Source: Ignavibacteria bacterium
Lineage (GTDB): Bacteria > Bacteroidota > Ignavibacteria > Tepidaquicellales > OLB5
Assembly (NCBI GenBank): GCA_030835085.1
Contig: JAUQWQ010000190.1
Location: 1-57,568 of the forward strand
DNA: 57,568 nucleotides
Reading direction: 5' to 3'
In this document: piece by piece, positions 20,437-30,140 of the stretch
Position numbering within the stretch: the stretch's first letter is position 1
Layout: each line of letters begins with the position of its first letter
Position numbers and translations under genes: made by a program
The notes under the pieces: model-generated
What the model was told of the DNA's origin: nothing
Database searches by the model: none
Seen by the model: the letters and a program-made list of their open reading frames with translations, nothing else

Positions 20437-21207
20437 ATGATCGATACAGAAAAAATGCCGCATATCCCGTTCACAAATGATGTATTACCAATAGTTGAAT
20501 CAAATTTAAACGCAGAAAAAGAACTTGATGAAGGTATGCGGATTCTGATAGTAGAAGACGAAAAAGGAATATCAAATTTTCTGAAAGACGGACTAGAAGA
20601 GGAAGGTTTCGCCGTTGATTTCGCCGGTGATGGAAAAAAAGGGCTTGAGCTGGCTTCATCCAATGATTATGACCTGCTGATATTTGACTGGATGCTTCCC
20701 GGGCTGAGCGGAATTGAACTTTGCAGGGAATTCAGAAAGCTGAATCAAACTTCTCCTGTTATTTTTCTTACAGCCCGCGATACCGTACAGGATGTTGTCT
20801 TTGGTCTGGAAGCCGGGGCTAATGATTACATAAAAAAACCATTTGAATTTGATGAATTGCTTGCCCGCATAAGGGTACAGCTAAAGACAAGGTCCGGCGA
20901 ACAGACAGTCCTAAAACTTGGTGATATTGAAATGAACCTTGATACTCACCGTGTATTCAGAAATTCAAAGGAAATTGAATTAACACCAAAGGAGTTTTCA
21001 CTGCTTGAATATCTTATAAGGAACAAAGAAAAAGTATGTACCCGTACGAATATTATTGAACATGTCTGGGATATACATTTTGATTCAGATACTTCCATTA
21101 TAGATGTATATATTAATTTCCTTAGGAAGAAACTTAATCCAAGCGGTAAAGAAAAGGAACTTATCCACACAATAAGAGGAGTAGGTTACATCACACGGGA
21201 TAAATAA
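20437..21207 (+). CDS. OmpR/PhoB-family response regulator
   Basis: RILIVEDEKGISNFLKDGL, DWMLPGLSG, FLTARD, winged-helix C-term ELTPKEFSLLEYLIRN...RGVGYITR; start may be internal at 20536 (MRILIVEDE). Confidence 0.93.
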   Translation: MIDTEKMPHIPFTNDVLPIVESNLNAEKELDEGMRILIVEDEKGISNFLKDGLEEEGFAVDFAGDGKKGLELASSNDYDLLIFDWMLPGLSGIELCREFRKLNQTSPVIFLTARDTVQDVVFGLEAGANDYIKKPFEFDELLARIRVQLKTRSGEQTVLKLGDIEMNLDTHRVFRNSKEIELTPKEFSLLEYLIRNKEKVCTRTNIIEHVWDIHFDSDTSIIDVYINFLRKKLNPSGKEKELIHTIRGVGYITRDK

Positions 21208-21219
21208 ACTGAAGTACAG

Positions 21220-22623
21220 TTGAATATAAGTCTGAGAAATAGAATAGCAGTGTTCTATCTGAGCGCAACATCGGTAATCACTTTGCTGCTGTTTGTTGTT
21301 ATATACCAGGTTGTTTACAATACTTCATTTAAAAATCTTGATGAACGCTTAGATTTTGAAGCCCTTGATATACTTGATGACATTGATATGAATCTTGATA
21401 CTGTTTACTTTATTGATAGATCTGAATGGTCAGAAAAGGAGCATTCAGATGTTGAAGTATACCCGATATTCGCGGAAGTTACAGACATAGATAAAAAATC
21501 ACTGATAAGAACCCCTAACCTGAAGAACAATTCTTTAAGTATAACCCCGGGCATTACTGAAAATTTCAATTCACGGCTTTCAGAAAAACAGATCAGGCAG
21601 CTTCAGCGTCCAATTCTAAACAAAAAAGGAAAACTTATTGGATATATCATAATCGCAATTCCGGTGGAAGGCGCAATAAATGTTATAACCAGCTTAAAGA
21701 ATGTTTTATTGATCAGTTATCCTGTTTTGTTATTGATACTGTTCTTTATTACCCGGTACATTGCCGGGAAAAGCATTACACCGCTTATAAAAATAAATGA
21801 AGAAGCTCAAAAGATCACAAAAGAAAGTCTCGGGACAAGGATTGAACTTCCCGGGAATAAAGATGAAATACACGAATTAGCAGCAACTATAAACGGTTTA
21901 ATGAACAGGCTTGAAGATGCCGTATTACGTGAAAAACAATTTACAGCGGATGCATCTCACGAACTCCGTACTCCCCTATCAGTCATAAAAGGAACACTTG
22001 AAGTACTGATAAGAAAACCCAGGGAAGTCTCACAATATCAGAACAAGATCCAATATTGCATAAAAGAAGTTGACCGTATAGGGACTCTCATAGATCAGCT
22101 TCTGATGTTAGCAAGATTTGAAAGTGAGGAAGTACATTCAAATGAAATTGAAATTGAGCTGAACCAAAGCGTTCAATATTGTATTTACAGGCTTAATGAG
22201 TACGCCGCCGATAGAGGTATCGTAATAAATTTTAACGAAAAGAATAAATATTTTGTTTGCGCCGATCCATCTTTACTCGACATTATTCTTGAAAATCTTT
22301 TATCGAATGCCATAAAATATTCGAATGAAAGCAAACAAATTGATGTTTATTTAAACGGATCAGAAAGTGAAGTAACATGTTCAATAGAGGATTACGGTAT
22401 TGGAATGAACCGGGAACAGATAAAGAGAGTATTTGACAGGTTTTACAGAAGCGAAGAAGCCAGAAGCACTGAAGCCGGCGGTCATGGAATTGGCATGGCT
22501 ATTGTTAAAAGACTTGCTGAACTGCAAAATATCAAAGTAAGTTATTCCAGCCAGATCCTTAAAGGTACGATAGTTTCACTTACCTTTTACAAGAAAAACA
22601 CCGATAAACCATTACATTTATAA
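21220..22623 (+). CDS. Sensor histidine kinase (HAMP, HisKA, HATPase)
   Basis: FTADASHELRTPLSVIKGTLEVL, NLLSNAIKYSNES, DYGIGMNREQIKRVFDRFYRS, GHGIGMAIVK; TTG start. Confidence 0.93.
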   Translation: MNISLRNRIAVFYLSATSVITLLLFVVIYQVVYNTSFKNLDERLDFEALDILDDIDMNLDTVYFIDRSEWSEKEHSDVEVYPIFAEVTDIDKKSLIRTPNLKNNSLSITPGITENFNSRLSEKQIRQLQRPILNKKGKLIGYIIIAIPVEGAINVITSLKNVLLISYPVLLLILFFITRYIAGKSITPLIKINEEAQKITKESLGTRIELPGNKDEIHELAATINGLMNRLEDAVLREKQFTADASHELRTPLSVIKGTLEVLIRKPREVSQYQNKIQYCIKEVDRIGTLIDQLLMLARFESEEVHSNEIEIELNQSVQYCIYRLNEYAADRGIVINFNEKNKYFVCADPSLLDIILENLLSNAIKYSNESKQIDVYLNGSESEVTCSIEDYGIGMNREQIKRVFDRFYRSEEARSTEAGGHGIGMAIVKRLAELQNIKVSYSSQILKGTIVSLTFYKKNTDKPLHL

Positions 22624-22632
22624 TAGTTTAAT

Positions 22633-22691
22633 TTTTTAGCGTTTTTTAAGAATTCATTAATACTGCATTTAGGATAGCGGGGCTAATTTTG
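22633..22691 (+). promoter_or_regulatory. Candidate promoter with same architecture as the response-regulator promoter, upstream of secreted beta-propeller gene
   Basis: TTTTTAG 22633-22639 and TTTTAAG 22644-22650 (11-bp period); TAATTTTG at 22684-22691. Confidence 0.5.
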
Positions 22692-22789
22692 TATGTATAA
22701 AAATATCTTAATAGCCCTGGTGGTTTGCCAAGCGCAGCAGGAATCAGAAATAATAAATAAAATATTTAAAAATATAATCAAATCAAACA

Positions 22790-24136
22790 ATGAAAAAAAC
22801 TAACATTTCTTCCAATTCAATTAAAATTATCAATCATGCCATTGGTATATTGATGTTTATATTTGTTTTTGCAGCTCAATCCTATTCACAGGGCTGGTCT
22901 CCATTAGGAGGCGGAACTAATTGGGAATATTCATTGGTGGTTTATAATAATGAGCTTTATGCCGGTGAGCAAAGCGGAAGCGGCGGACATGGGCTGAAAA
23001 AATTCGACGGAACTTCGTGGAGTGATTTTGGAGGTATCAATGGAACTGTAAATGCGCTGGTTGTTTATAATGGAAAATTGATAGTCGGAGGGTCATTTAC
23101 TTTGGCAGGTGGTCTGGAAATGAAGAATATTGCTCAATGGGATGGCGTTGAGTGGGCTGATGTCAGCGGCGGACCCAACAGTATAGTTTCAGCTTTGACA
23201 GTTTATAACGGTGACCTGATAGTGGGCGGTTACTTCACCGCAGTAGAAAACATGAGCGCAAATCATATTGCAAAGTGGAACAGCAATGGCGGCTGGGTTG
23301 CCTTAGGGAGCGGAACGAATTCACAAGTGATGGCTTTAACAACATACAATAATAAATTAATTGCCGGGGGATTCTTCTCAACTGCCGGTGGTGTTTCAAC
23401 AAGCCACATAGCACAATGGGATGGTTCAGGCTGGTCATCAATTGGACCCGGCATTCCCGGTATTGTATATTCAGTAGCCTCTGGCAATGGCAAATTATAT
23501 GCGGGTAGTTTATCTTCAACATACAATTGTATTGCAGGCTGGGATGGAACATCGTGGTCAAATCTTGGCAGCGGGGTCGGCGGCGGAACATACCCGTATG
23601 TATTTGCTATATTAGTTCAGGGAACCGATGTATATGCAGGCGGATTATACACAACAGCCGGCGGACAGACTGTAAACGGTATTGCAAAATGGAATGGTAC
23701 AACATGGTCAGGTCTGGGAAGCGGCTTTGGGTACGGCAATGCATGCGGTGCTTTTGCAATGTGCATTTACAATGGTAATCTTGTATGCGGAGGTATATTC
23801 AGCTCACCCTACAGTAACGTAGCACAATGGGATGGATTGTTGACGGGAATAAATAATAACAGCGAAATGCCCGAAAAGTTTGAGCTTTCACAAAACTACC
23901 CCAACCCTTTTAATCCTTCAACAAAGATAAACTTCGGCATTCCAAAATCAGAAATAGTGAACATAACAGTATATGATGTAACAGGACGTGTTGCAGCAGT
24001 GCTTGTTGATAGGCGGATGGATGCAGGTAAACATGAAATTACATTTGATGCTGCCGGCCTTTCAAGCGGAGTATATTTTTATACTATAAAGACCAGTGGT
24101 TTCACATCCACGAAGAAGATGATATTATCAAAATGA
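22790..24136 (+). CDS. Secreted repeat/beta-propeller-like protein with T9SS sorting domain
   Basis: Repeating units such as AGGVSTSHIAQWDGSGWSSIG...; C-terminal QNYPNPFNPSTKINFGIPKSE...STKKMILSK. Confidence 0.85.
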   Translation: MKKTNISSNSIKIINHAIGILMFIFVFAAQSYSQGWSPLGGGTNWEYSLVVYNNELYAGEQSGSGGHGLKKFDGTSWSDFGGINGTVNALVVYNGKLIVGGSFTLAGGLEMKNIAQWDGVEWADVSGGPNSIVSALTVYNGDLIVGGYFTAVENMSANHIAKWNSNGGWVALGSGTNSQVMALTTYNNKLIAGGFFSTAGGVSTSHIAQWDGSGWSSIGPGIPGIVYSVASGNGKLYAGSLSSTYNCIAGWDGTSWSNLGSGVGGGTYPYVFAILVQGTDVYAGGLYTTAGGQTVNGIAKWNGTTWSGLGSGFGYGNACGAFAMCIYNGNLVCGGIFSSPYSNVAQWDGLLTGINNNSEMPEKFELSQNYPNPFNPSTKINFGIPKSEIVNITVYDVTGRVAAVLVDRRMDAGKHEITFDAAGLSSGVYFYTIKTSGFTSTKKMILSK

Positions 24137-25347
24137 GAATACAATTGAGATCCGTAATACTAATAACAATTTCAATAGTTCTCTTTGCACGGTCAGCAGC
24201 TGCACAATGGGAAAATATTTCAGCAGGTATAGGCAACAGACCGGTTTATTCATTGTACAATAACAGCAATTACATTTATGCGGGCTCTTCAAATCACGGA
24301 ATATACCTCTCTTCAGATAACGGTACAAACTGGAGCCCGGCAGGAGTCAATTATTTCAATATTACTTATGCTATGACAGAATTCGGCGGATATCTCTATG
24401 CGGCATGTGAGCTTGGTGTTTGGAGAACATCAAATAACGGGGCATACTGGAGTTATACCTCATTAAATAATACCACAATGTATTCATTGGCTTCAAACCA
24501 GTCGCGCGTTTTTGTAGGCTCACATAATTCCGGATTATTTTATTCCGCAGGAGGAACGGGATGGTTTATAAGTCAATTAAACACACAAAGTGTAAAGGCA
24601 TTGGCAGTAAACGGGAATTTTCTACTTGCAGGCTGCGGTAATTCTGCGGGTGTATTCATATCAACAAATAATGGGAATAACTGGTTTTCAAGTTCGCTAA
24701 ATTACAAATCGGTATACTCTTTAACTTTAAATGGAAACACAGCCTTTGCCGGAACCGGTAGCGGAGTTTATTACTCAATTGATAGCGGATATACTTGGAC
24801 ACAAACATCATTGAATAATGAACTGGTATATTCGTTGGCGGTAAACGGCAGCAATGTATTTGCAGGAACTGAACTGCATGGTGTTTACGTATCTGAAGAT
24901 AATGGGCTAAGCTGGACTCAAAGGAATGAAGGGCTTGGTAACACAACAATACATTCACTTCGTATAGCCAATAACTATTTATTTGCAGGGGCTTCAGCAA
25001 ATGGAGTATACAGGAGACAGATTGGCAACCTTGTAGGATTGAATCCTGTATCCACTGAAACCGCTAAGGATTTTTCTCTTTCCCAAAATTATCCAAATCC
25101 ATTTAATCCGGTTACAAACATAACTTACGAAATTCCTAAACGCTCAAATGTAGTTTTAAGGGTTTTTGATGTCACTGGAAAACAGGTTTCTGAAATTCTT
25201 AAAGGTTTAAACGACCCGGGAAAATACACTGTTGCTTTTGACGCTGCAAAACTTGCTTCCGGTGTTTATTTCTATGAGCTATCAGCCGCTTCTGCTGATA
25301 ATGGAAATATATTTAAAGATGTTAAAAAAATGGTAGTGATTAAATGA
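24133..25347 (+). CDS. Secreted beta-propeller-like protein with T9SS sorting domain
   Basis: Repeats of the type VFAGT..GVY.S.DNG.SWTQ; QNYPNPFNPVTNITYEIPKRSN; ATGA overlap with preceding gene. Confidence 0.85.
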   Translation: MRIQLRSVILITISIVLFARSAAAQWENISAGIGNRPVYSLYNNSNYIYAGSSNHGIYLSSDNGTNWSPAGVNYFNITYAMTEFGGYLYAACELGVWRTSNNGAYWSYTSLNNTTMYSLASNQSRVFVGSHNSGLFYSAGGTGWFISQLNTQSVKALAVNGNFLLAGCGNSAGVFISTNNGNNWFSSSLNYKSVYSLTLNGNTAFAGTGSGVYYSIDSGYTWTQTSLNNELVYSLAVNGSNVFAGTELHGVYVSEDNGLSWTQRNEGLGNTTIHSLRIANNYLFAGASANGVYRRQIGNLVGLNPVSTETAKDFSLSQNYPNPFNPVTNITYEIPKRSNVVLRVFDVTGKQVSEILKGLNDPGKYTVAFDAAKLASGVYFYELSAASADNGNIFKDVKKMVVIK

Positions 25348-25386
25348 ACTTCTCTTCCTAAAATCCCGGTTAATACATTTATTCAT

Positions 25387-25417
25387 AAGGCGTTCATTCA
25401 TATGAACGCCTTTTTTT
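25387..25417 (+). terminator. Rho-independent terminator
   Basis: AAGGCGTTCA-ttcata-TGAACGCCTT plus T-tract. Confidence 0.9.
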
Positions 25418-25481
25418 ATGGATTAATGATGACATATTTTTATTATTTTACTGAATAAGTTAATATAAATAAATAAGCTGA

Positions 25482-26609
25482 ATGAAAATTCTATACTTAA
25501 TCCTGATATTTTTATTAATATCCGTACCGGATATTTTTTCAATTCAAATGAAAGCCATCTCTTTTGAAAAAGATTCAACAGATATTTCAACAACTGGTTA
25601 TGATGGTCCTTATATAATTTATAGAAATGGATCAGCCATAATAAAACAGGTTGTTAAGGGCAGCAATGATTTTGTGAGTAAATCTGATTCAATTTCAGGT
25701 TTCATTAACGGAAAATTAATTACCTGCAATATCAATGACTCACTTTTTTTTATAACATACATAAAGGACACGTTAATTAATGAAAATTCTGTTTACGAAA
25801 TGCCGGAAAAACTGATAGCAGTATCAGATATAGAAGGCAATTTTGGGGCATTAAGGGATTTTTTGATTAACAATAAAGTAATAAACCCTGATAACCAATG
25901 GATATTTGGAGAGGGACACCTTGTTCTGGTTGGAGATTTTTTTGACCGTGGCTTAAATGTTACTGAGTGCCTTTGGTTCGTTTATCATTTAGAGCAGGAA
26001 GCATTAAAGAACGGGGGTTATGTTCATTTTATACTCGGAAATCATGAAATCATGAACATGAATGATGACCTGAGATATGTCAGAAATAAATATTTTGATA
26101 ATTGTAAACTGATTAATGAAGATTATAAGGATATGTATAAACAAAACACAGAACTTGGCAGATGGCTTGAGACAAAAAATCTAGTGGAAAAGATAGGTTC
26201 TTATTTGTTTCTGCATGGCGGGATATCGGAAGAGTTGAATATGTTAAATCCCGCTATTGAAGATATAAATACCAAATCCAGGAATTATTATTTCAACAGC
26301 AAAGCTGCTCGGCAAAGCGGTGATACTCTTGTAAGTACTGTTTTCAGATCAAAGTCTTCACCATTCTGGTACAGGGGTTATGTACAGGAAACCATCAGGG
26401 AAGATTCACTGAATCTGACACTGAAATTATTCGATATAGATAAAATTGTTGTTGGACACACAATTGTAGATGATGTGAGATATTTCTATAATGGAAAAGT
26501 AATAGCGATTGATACTGATCATGCTGAAGGCGATACTGAGGGGGTATTTATTGAAGAAGGAATAGCATTTAGGGTGGATAGATATGGAAACAGGAATTTA
26601 TTGAAATAA
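25482..26609 (+). CDS. Calcineurin-like metallophosphoesterase, probably secreted
   Basis: SDIEGNFGALRDFL, GDFFDRGLNVTECLW, LGNHEIMNM, GHTIVDDV; N-terminal signal peptide. Confidence 0.85.
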   Translation: MKILYLILIFLLISVPDIFSIQMKAISFEKDSTDISTTGYDGPYIIYRNGSAIIKQVVKGSNDFVSKSDSISGFINGKLITCNINDSLFFITYIKDTLINENSVYEMPEKLIAVSDIEGNFGALRDFLINNKVINPDNQWIFGEGHLVLVGDFFDRGLNVTECLWFVYHLEQEALKNGGYVHFILGNHEIMNMNDDLRYVRNKYFDNCKLINEDYKDMYKQNTELGRWLETKNLVEKIGSYLFLHGGISEELNMLNPAIEDINTKSRNYYFNSKAARQSGDTLVSTVFRSKSSPFWYRGYVQETIREDSLNLTLKLFDIDKIVVGHTIVDDVRYFYNGKVIAIDTDHAEGDTEGVFIEEGIAFRVDRYGNRNLLK

Positions 26610-26611
26610 GA

Positions 26612-26639
26612 AAAGGAGAGTATACAACTCTCCTTTTTT
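26612..26639 (+). terminator. Rho-independent terminator
   Basis: AAAGGAGAGT-ataca-ACTCTCCTTT with T-tract, just after stop at 26609. Confidence 0.8.
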
Positions 26640-26641
26640 CG

Positions 26642-26723
26642 TGCGGGAGGGGGGACTTGAACCCCCATGCCTTGTGAGCGCCACCCCCTCAAGATGGTGC
26701 GTCTGCCATTTCGCCACTCCCGC
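26642..26723 (-). tRNA. tRNA-Leu (anticodon GAG)
   Basis: Cloverleaf on minus strand: acceptor GCGGGAG/CTCCCGC, anticodon stem-loop CCATC-TTGAGGG-GGTGG, long variable arm, T-arm GGGGGTTCAAGTCCCCC. Confidence 0.92.
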
Positions 26724-27019
26724 AATGTATAAAACTAAAATCTTCAATCTAAATGTGCGCTTGACTAACTGAGCGTTAGCTCAGGAAGTTCTGCCATTTC
26801 ACTTCCCGTGTCTCTGACACGGTAAGTCGTAGGCTAATTCCGCAAAAACCTGCAATACTACTCGTTTTTCGCAGTATTTCACGTATTGAATTACAAATTT
26901 AATAATTTTGATATTCATTTAAAAGCTATAAAATTGTTCTGTTACCGTAACCATATTAATTATGAACATATTAAGAATCTTTTAATTATAATTGGAAATC
27001 GTTCAATCAATTTATATTA

Positions 27020-28441
27020 ATGGTGAAAATTCTGATAATATTTCTTTCACTTTGCTGCTTTTCAGGTCCAATTCATACCCAACAGCAACTTGACTTTTGT
27101 GGCACTGATATTCCTTCACAAAATTGGGAAAAAATTTTCAGCAGCCTTATAAATGATTTCATAAAAACTCACGAACAAAACTCCTCTCAGCAATTTACAG
27201 AATATACTATTCCCGTAATATTTCATGTTATCCACAGCGGTCAATCAGTAGGTACCTTCCCGAATATAGTTCAGGCTCAAATAAACTCGCAGATAACTGT
27301 ATTAAACCAGGATTACGCAGGAACCGGTTTTAACTATGATACTTATCCAGCCAATGCTTTTGTACAATGGGCAATAGATCAAAACCTGCCGCCTGCAAAT
27401 TTAGATCCATTTGGCAGAGTTAAGATAGCGAACATTAATGTTAAATTCTGCCTTGCCGAAAAGGATACGCTTGGCAACATTTTAACAGAACCCGGCATCG
27501 AAAGAATAAACTTAAATTCACGGGGTTGGGTAAATCCTAATACTTTTACCACACCCCAAACGCTGCGGGCATATTTTGACGGAACAATTAAACTCGGCTC
27601 GATATGGAACGTTAGAAAATACCTTAACATTTGGATAAGTGATAAAAATGCTGCTGTACCATTTACGGGATTTTCGACACTGCCTCCTTTGAGTACCCTT
27701 CCGGGAATAACAGGTGGCGGTGAAGGTACCGAAACTACAGATGGTATATGGAGCTATTCATCAGCAGTTGGCTCAGCTTTAATCTTTCCCGGTGGGATTT
27801 ACGCATCACCTAACGTTAGAGGAAGAACAATAACCCATGAAGCGGGACATTATTTAGGTTTAAGGCATATATGGGCTGACGGCAATTGTTTGACTGATTT
27901 CTGCGCTGATACTCCTCCGGCATTCACATCTAATACAGGCTTTCCTTCATACCCGTTAAATCCCGGATCATGCAGCAACCCCAGTAATTCACCCAACGGT
28001 GAGATGTACATGAACTACATGGATTATTCTGCTGATCCGGCAAAGTATATGTTCACATACGACCAGGCTATAAGAATGCAGACTGCAATGCTTAACAGCC
28101 CGTTTAGAAATCAGTTAGGTACACACGGTTTATGCATTGCTGTCTTGGGAATTAACAATGAGGGGAATATTATACCAGACGGATATTTCTTACATCAAAA
28201 TTTTCCGAACCCGTTCAATCCTTTAACTGAAATACTTTTCAGTATTCCTGATTTAACTAATGTTACAATAAAAATATATAACCTGCTGGGTGAAGAAGCT
28301 GCAATATTATCAGACCAGGTAAGATCAGCAGGGAATCATAAAGTAATTTGGAATGCAACTGACTATTCAAGCGGGATATATTATTATCAGCTGGTTACAG
28401 AAAAAATCAGAATAACCAGAAAAATGGTTTTAATAAAATAA
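27020..28441 (+). CDS. Secreted M43/pappalysin-like zinc metalloprotease with T9SS sorting domain
   Basis: HEAGHYLGLRHIW, downstream MNYMDY Met-turn; C-terminal QNFPNPFNPLTEI...TRKMVLIK. Confidence 0.88.
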   Translation: MVKILIIFLSLCCFSGPIHTQQQLDFCGTDIPSQNWEKIFSSLINDFIKTHEQNSSQQFTEYTIPVIFHVIHSGQSVGTFPNIVQAQINSQITVLNQDYAGTGFNYDTYPANAFVQWAIDQNLPPANLDPFGRVKIANINVKFCLAEKDTLGNILTEPGIERINLNSRGWVNPNTFTTPQTLRAYFDGTIKLGSIWNVRKYLNIWISDKNAAVPFTGFSTLPPLSTLPGITGGGEGTETTDGIWSYSSAVGSALIFPGGIYASPNVRGRTITHEAGHYLGLRHIWADGNCLTDFCADTPPAFTSNTGFPSYPLNPGSCSNPSNSPNGEMYMNYMDYSADPAKYMFTYDQAIRMQTAMLNSPFRNQLGTHGLCIAVLGINNEGNIIPDGYFLHQNFPNPFNPLTEILFSIPDLTNVTIKIYNLLGEEAAILSDQVRSAGNHKVIWNATDYSSGIYYYQLVTEKIRITRKMVLIK

Positions 28442-28507
28442 TACACTAGATTTAAAAATTTTCGTTTACTTTTATTCCTTACTGCTGCTTAAGCAATAAA
28501 TCCGTGT

Positions 28508-29599
28508 TCACTTTAATGCTGAGCGATAAATATACAAAACAGCATGTGCTGAAGAAGCATTTTCATTTTTACAACGAACTGTATCTCTTAAAGGCATCAA
28601 AACCGGTGCAAACTGAGATAAAAAGATCATTGCAGGTATCATTAAAAAAGGTAAAATAGGAACATAACAACGAAGCTCTTCAGAAAACAACCCAAAGCCT
28701 GTAATTGTCATAGCTACAAAGATCAATATAGTTAAGTTATACATGGAATACTCTTTCTTAATTTTTTTCCAAACCGGCGAGAAATAAAACAATAAAGTAA
28801 AAATATGAATACCCCCGAAATTAAAAAATATATCTCTCAGCATAATGTGAATTGAAGCATTCTTAATATGCCTGAAATTTCTTTCGAAATCTATCAGAAG
28901 ATATCCATTATCTCTTACGGCAGGCAGCTCAGGGAGCAGCATTTTTGCAATAATAAAATAGCCGGCATATAAAAAAACTAAAACTGAAGTATATTTCAGA
29001 ATCCTTGCTGAAAAAATGGTTCTGTAATTAAAGAGAAGAAAAGCCGGTATTATAAAACCGATAGAATAATGATTAAGTGTACCAAGGAAAAAAAACGGGA
29101 TCAGCAATTTATAATTATGTGATAATATCAGATAAATTGATGCCGTCATGAAAAATACTGACGCAGTATCGGTAAAGGAAAATATATTATTAATGGCAAT
29201 TAAATTCCAGGTTAGCGGATAAATAATAATCACTGCCACAAGGGAGTTAAATAGTTCGTTCTTAAAATATATACAGATGATCCTGTAATAAGCAAGAAAT
29301 GTAAAGTAAATGAACATAACTGTAAAGAACCACATCAGCGCATATGGAGAGAGGTGAAGTGTGTAATAGAATAAGCCTATCAAGAGCGGTACCAGGAATC
29401 TGAACTGTACTGTGGAAACAGCATCAAGGTTTAATACTTTAAACACCCCTCCCCATTCATCAGTAAACAGATCAACCGGGGCAATAACTTTATGATAATA
29501 GAGATAAGACATCACAGCAGCAGCAAACAGGTACATGATATGTACTATCAGAATTGGATACTGCCGTCCGGGAAAATTTTTTGTTAGAAGATTTATCAT
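28508..29599 (-). CDS. Polytopic membrane protein of unknown function (paralog of 30948..31994)
   Basis: Multiple hydrophobic segments; shares FPGRQYPIL.VH..YLFA, FSPVWKKIK, CY.PILPFLMIPAM with the paralog. Confidence 0.7.
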   Translation of the reverse strand: MINLLTKNFPGRQYPILIVHIMYLFAAAVMSYLYYHKVIAPVDLFTDEWGGVFKVLNLDAVSTVQFRFLVPLLIGLFYYTLHLSPYALMWFFTVMFIYFTFLAYYRIICIYFKNELFNSLVAVIIIYPLTWNLIAINNIFSFTDTASVFFMTASIYLILSHNYKLLIPFFFLGTLNHYSIGFIIPAFLLFNYRTIFSARILKYTSVLVFLYAGYFIIAKMLLPELPAVRDNGYLLIDFERNFRHIKNASIHIMLRDIFFNFGGIHIFTLLFYFSPVWKKIKKEYSMYNLTILIFVAMTITGFGLFSEELRCYVPILPFLMIPAMIFLSQFAPVLMPLRDTVRCKNENASSAHAVLYIYRSALK

Positions 29600-29753
29600 A
29601 CAAAGAAGTTTTAAGTTTTAATAAAATGATAAATTTTCTCCTCCTTAAGAAAACTATTATTTCATAATACTTTCTTCTTTTTATAGAAAAATCAAAATCT
29701 TTTAAACTGATATTATTGTTCAAGGTTTTTACTAATATAAATTTATTGTGTCC

Positions 29754-29844
29754 TATTGATAAGAAATTTTTTACTCACCACAAAATTAATATGTTGCAAT
29801 GTAACATCAAATGACTTAAAGTAATTTATGAACTGATATATATC
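29754..29844. repeat. 91-bp intergenic element, copy B
   Basis: Aligns over its whole length to 34501-34591; contains TGTTGCAATGTAACA near-palindrome and TAATTTTG box on minus strand. Confidence 0.6.
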
Positions 29845-30081
29845 TTTCTTTATATATCATATAAATTTCGGGTGTATATCGTTTATACTACCGGAACAAA
29901 TAGGTTTTATACAAATAGTTTATTATCCCATATAAGCTGAATCACAAGCAATGTAAAATGCTGTAAGAGCTTCATGTAGTTTCAAAGAAGAACTGGCACA
30001 TTATTGATTCTTTCATGATATACAAATTAGCAGATCATAAAGAAGTTCCACTGGTACATTATAAGAGTTTTCATAAAACAA

Positions 30082-30114
30082 AAACACTTCAATAGCTAAT
30101 GTATTGAAGTGTTT
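30082..30114 (-). terminator. Rho-independent terminator for 30141..30644
   Basis: AAACACTTCAATA-gctaatg-TATTGAAGTGTTT; T-rich tract on minus strand. Confidence 0.8.
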
Positions 30115-30140
30115 CAGAATTAATTTCGTTTTTAATTTGA

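Noticed and set aside
23235-23778. ORFs 23235..23591 (-), 23263..23526 (-) and 23527..23778 (+)
   Set aside because: Alternative-frame translations of the repetitive propeller-like gene.
26519-26725. 68-aa minus-strand ORF
   Set aside because: It overlaps the tRNA-Leu, a terminator and the end of the phosphoesterase gene; spurious.
29490-29723. 77-aa minus-strand ORF downstream of the 91-bp element
   Set aside because: Very basic, low-complexity sequence overlapping the start of the better-supported membrane protein gene in another frame.
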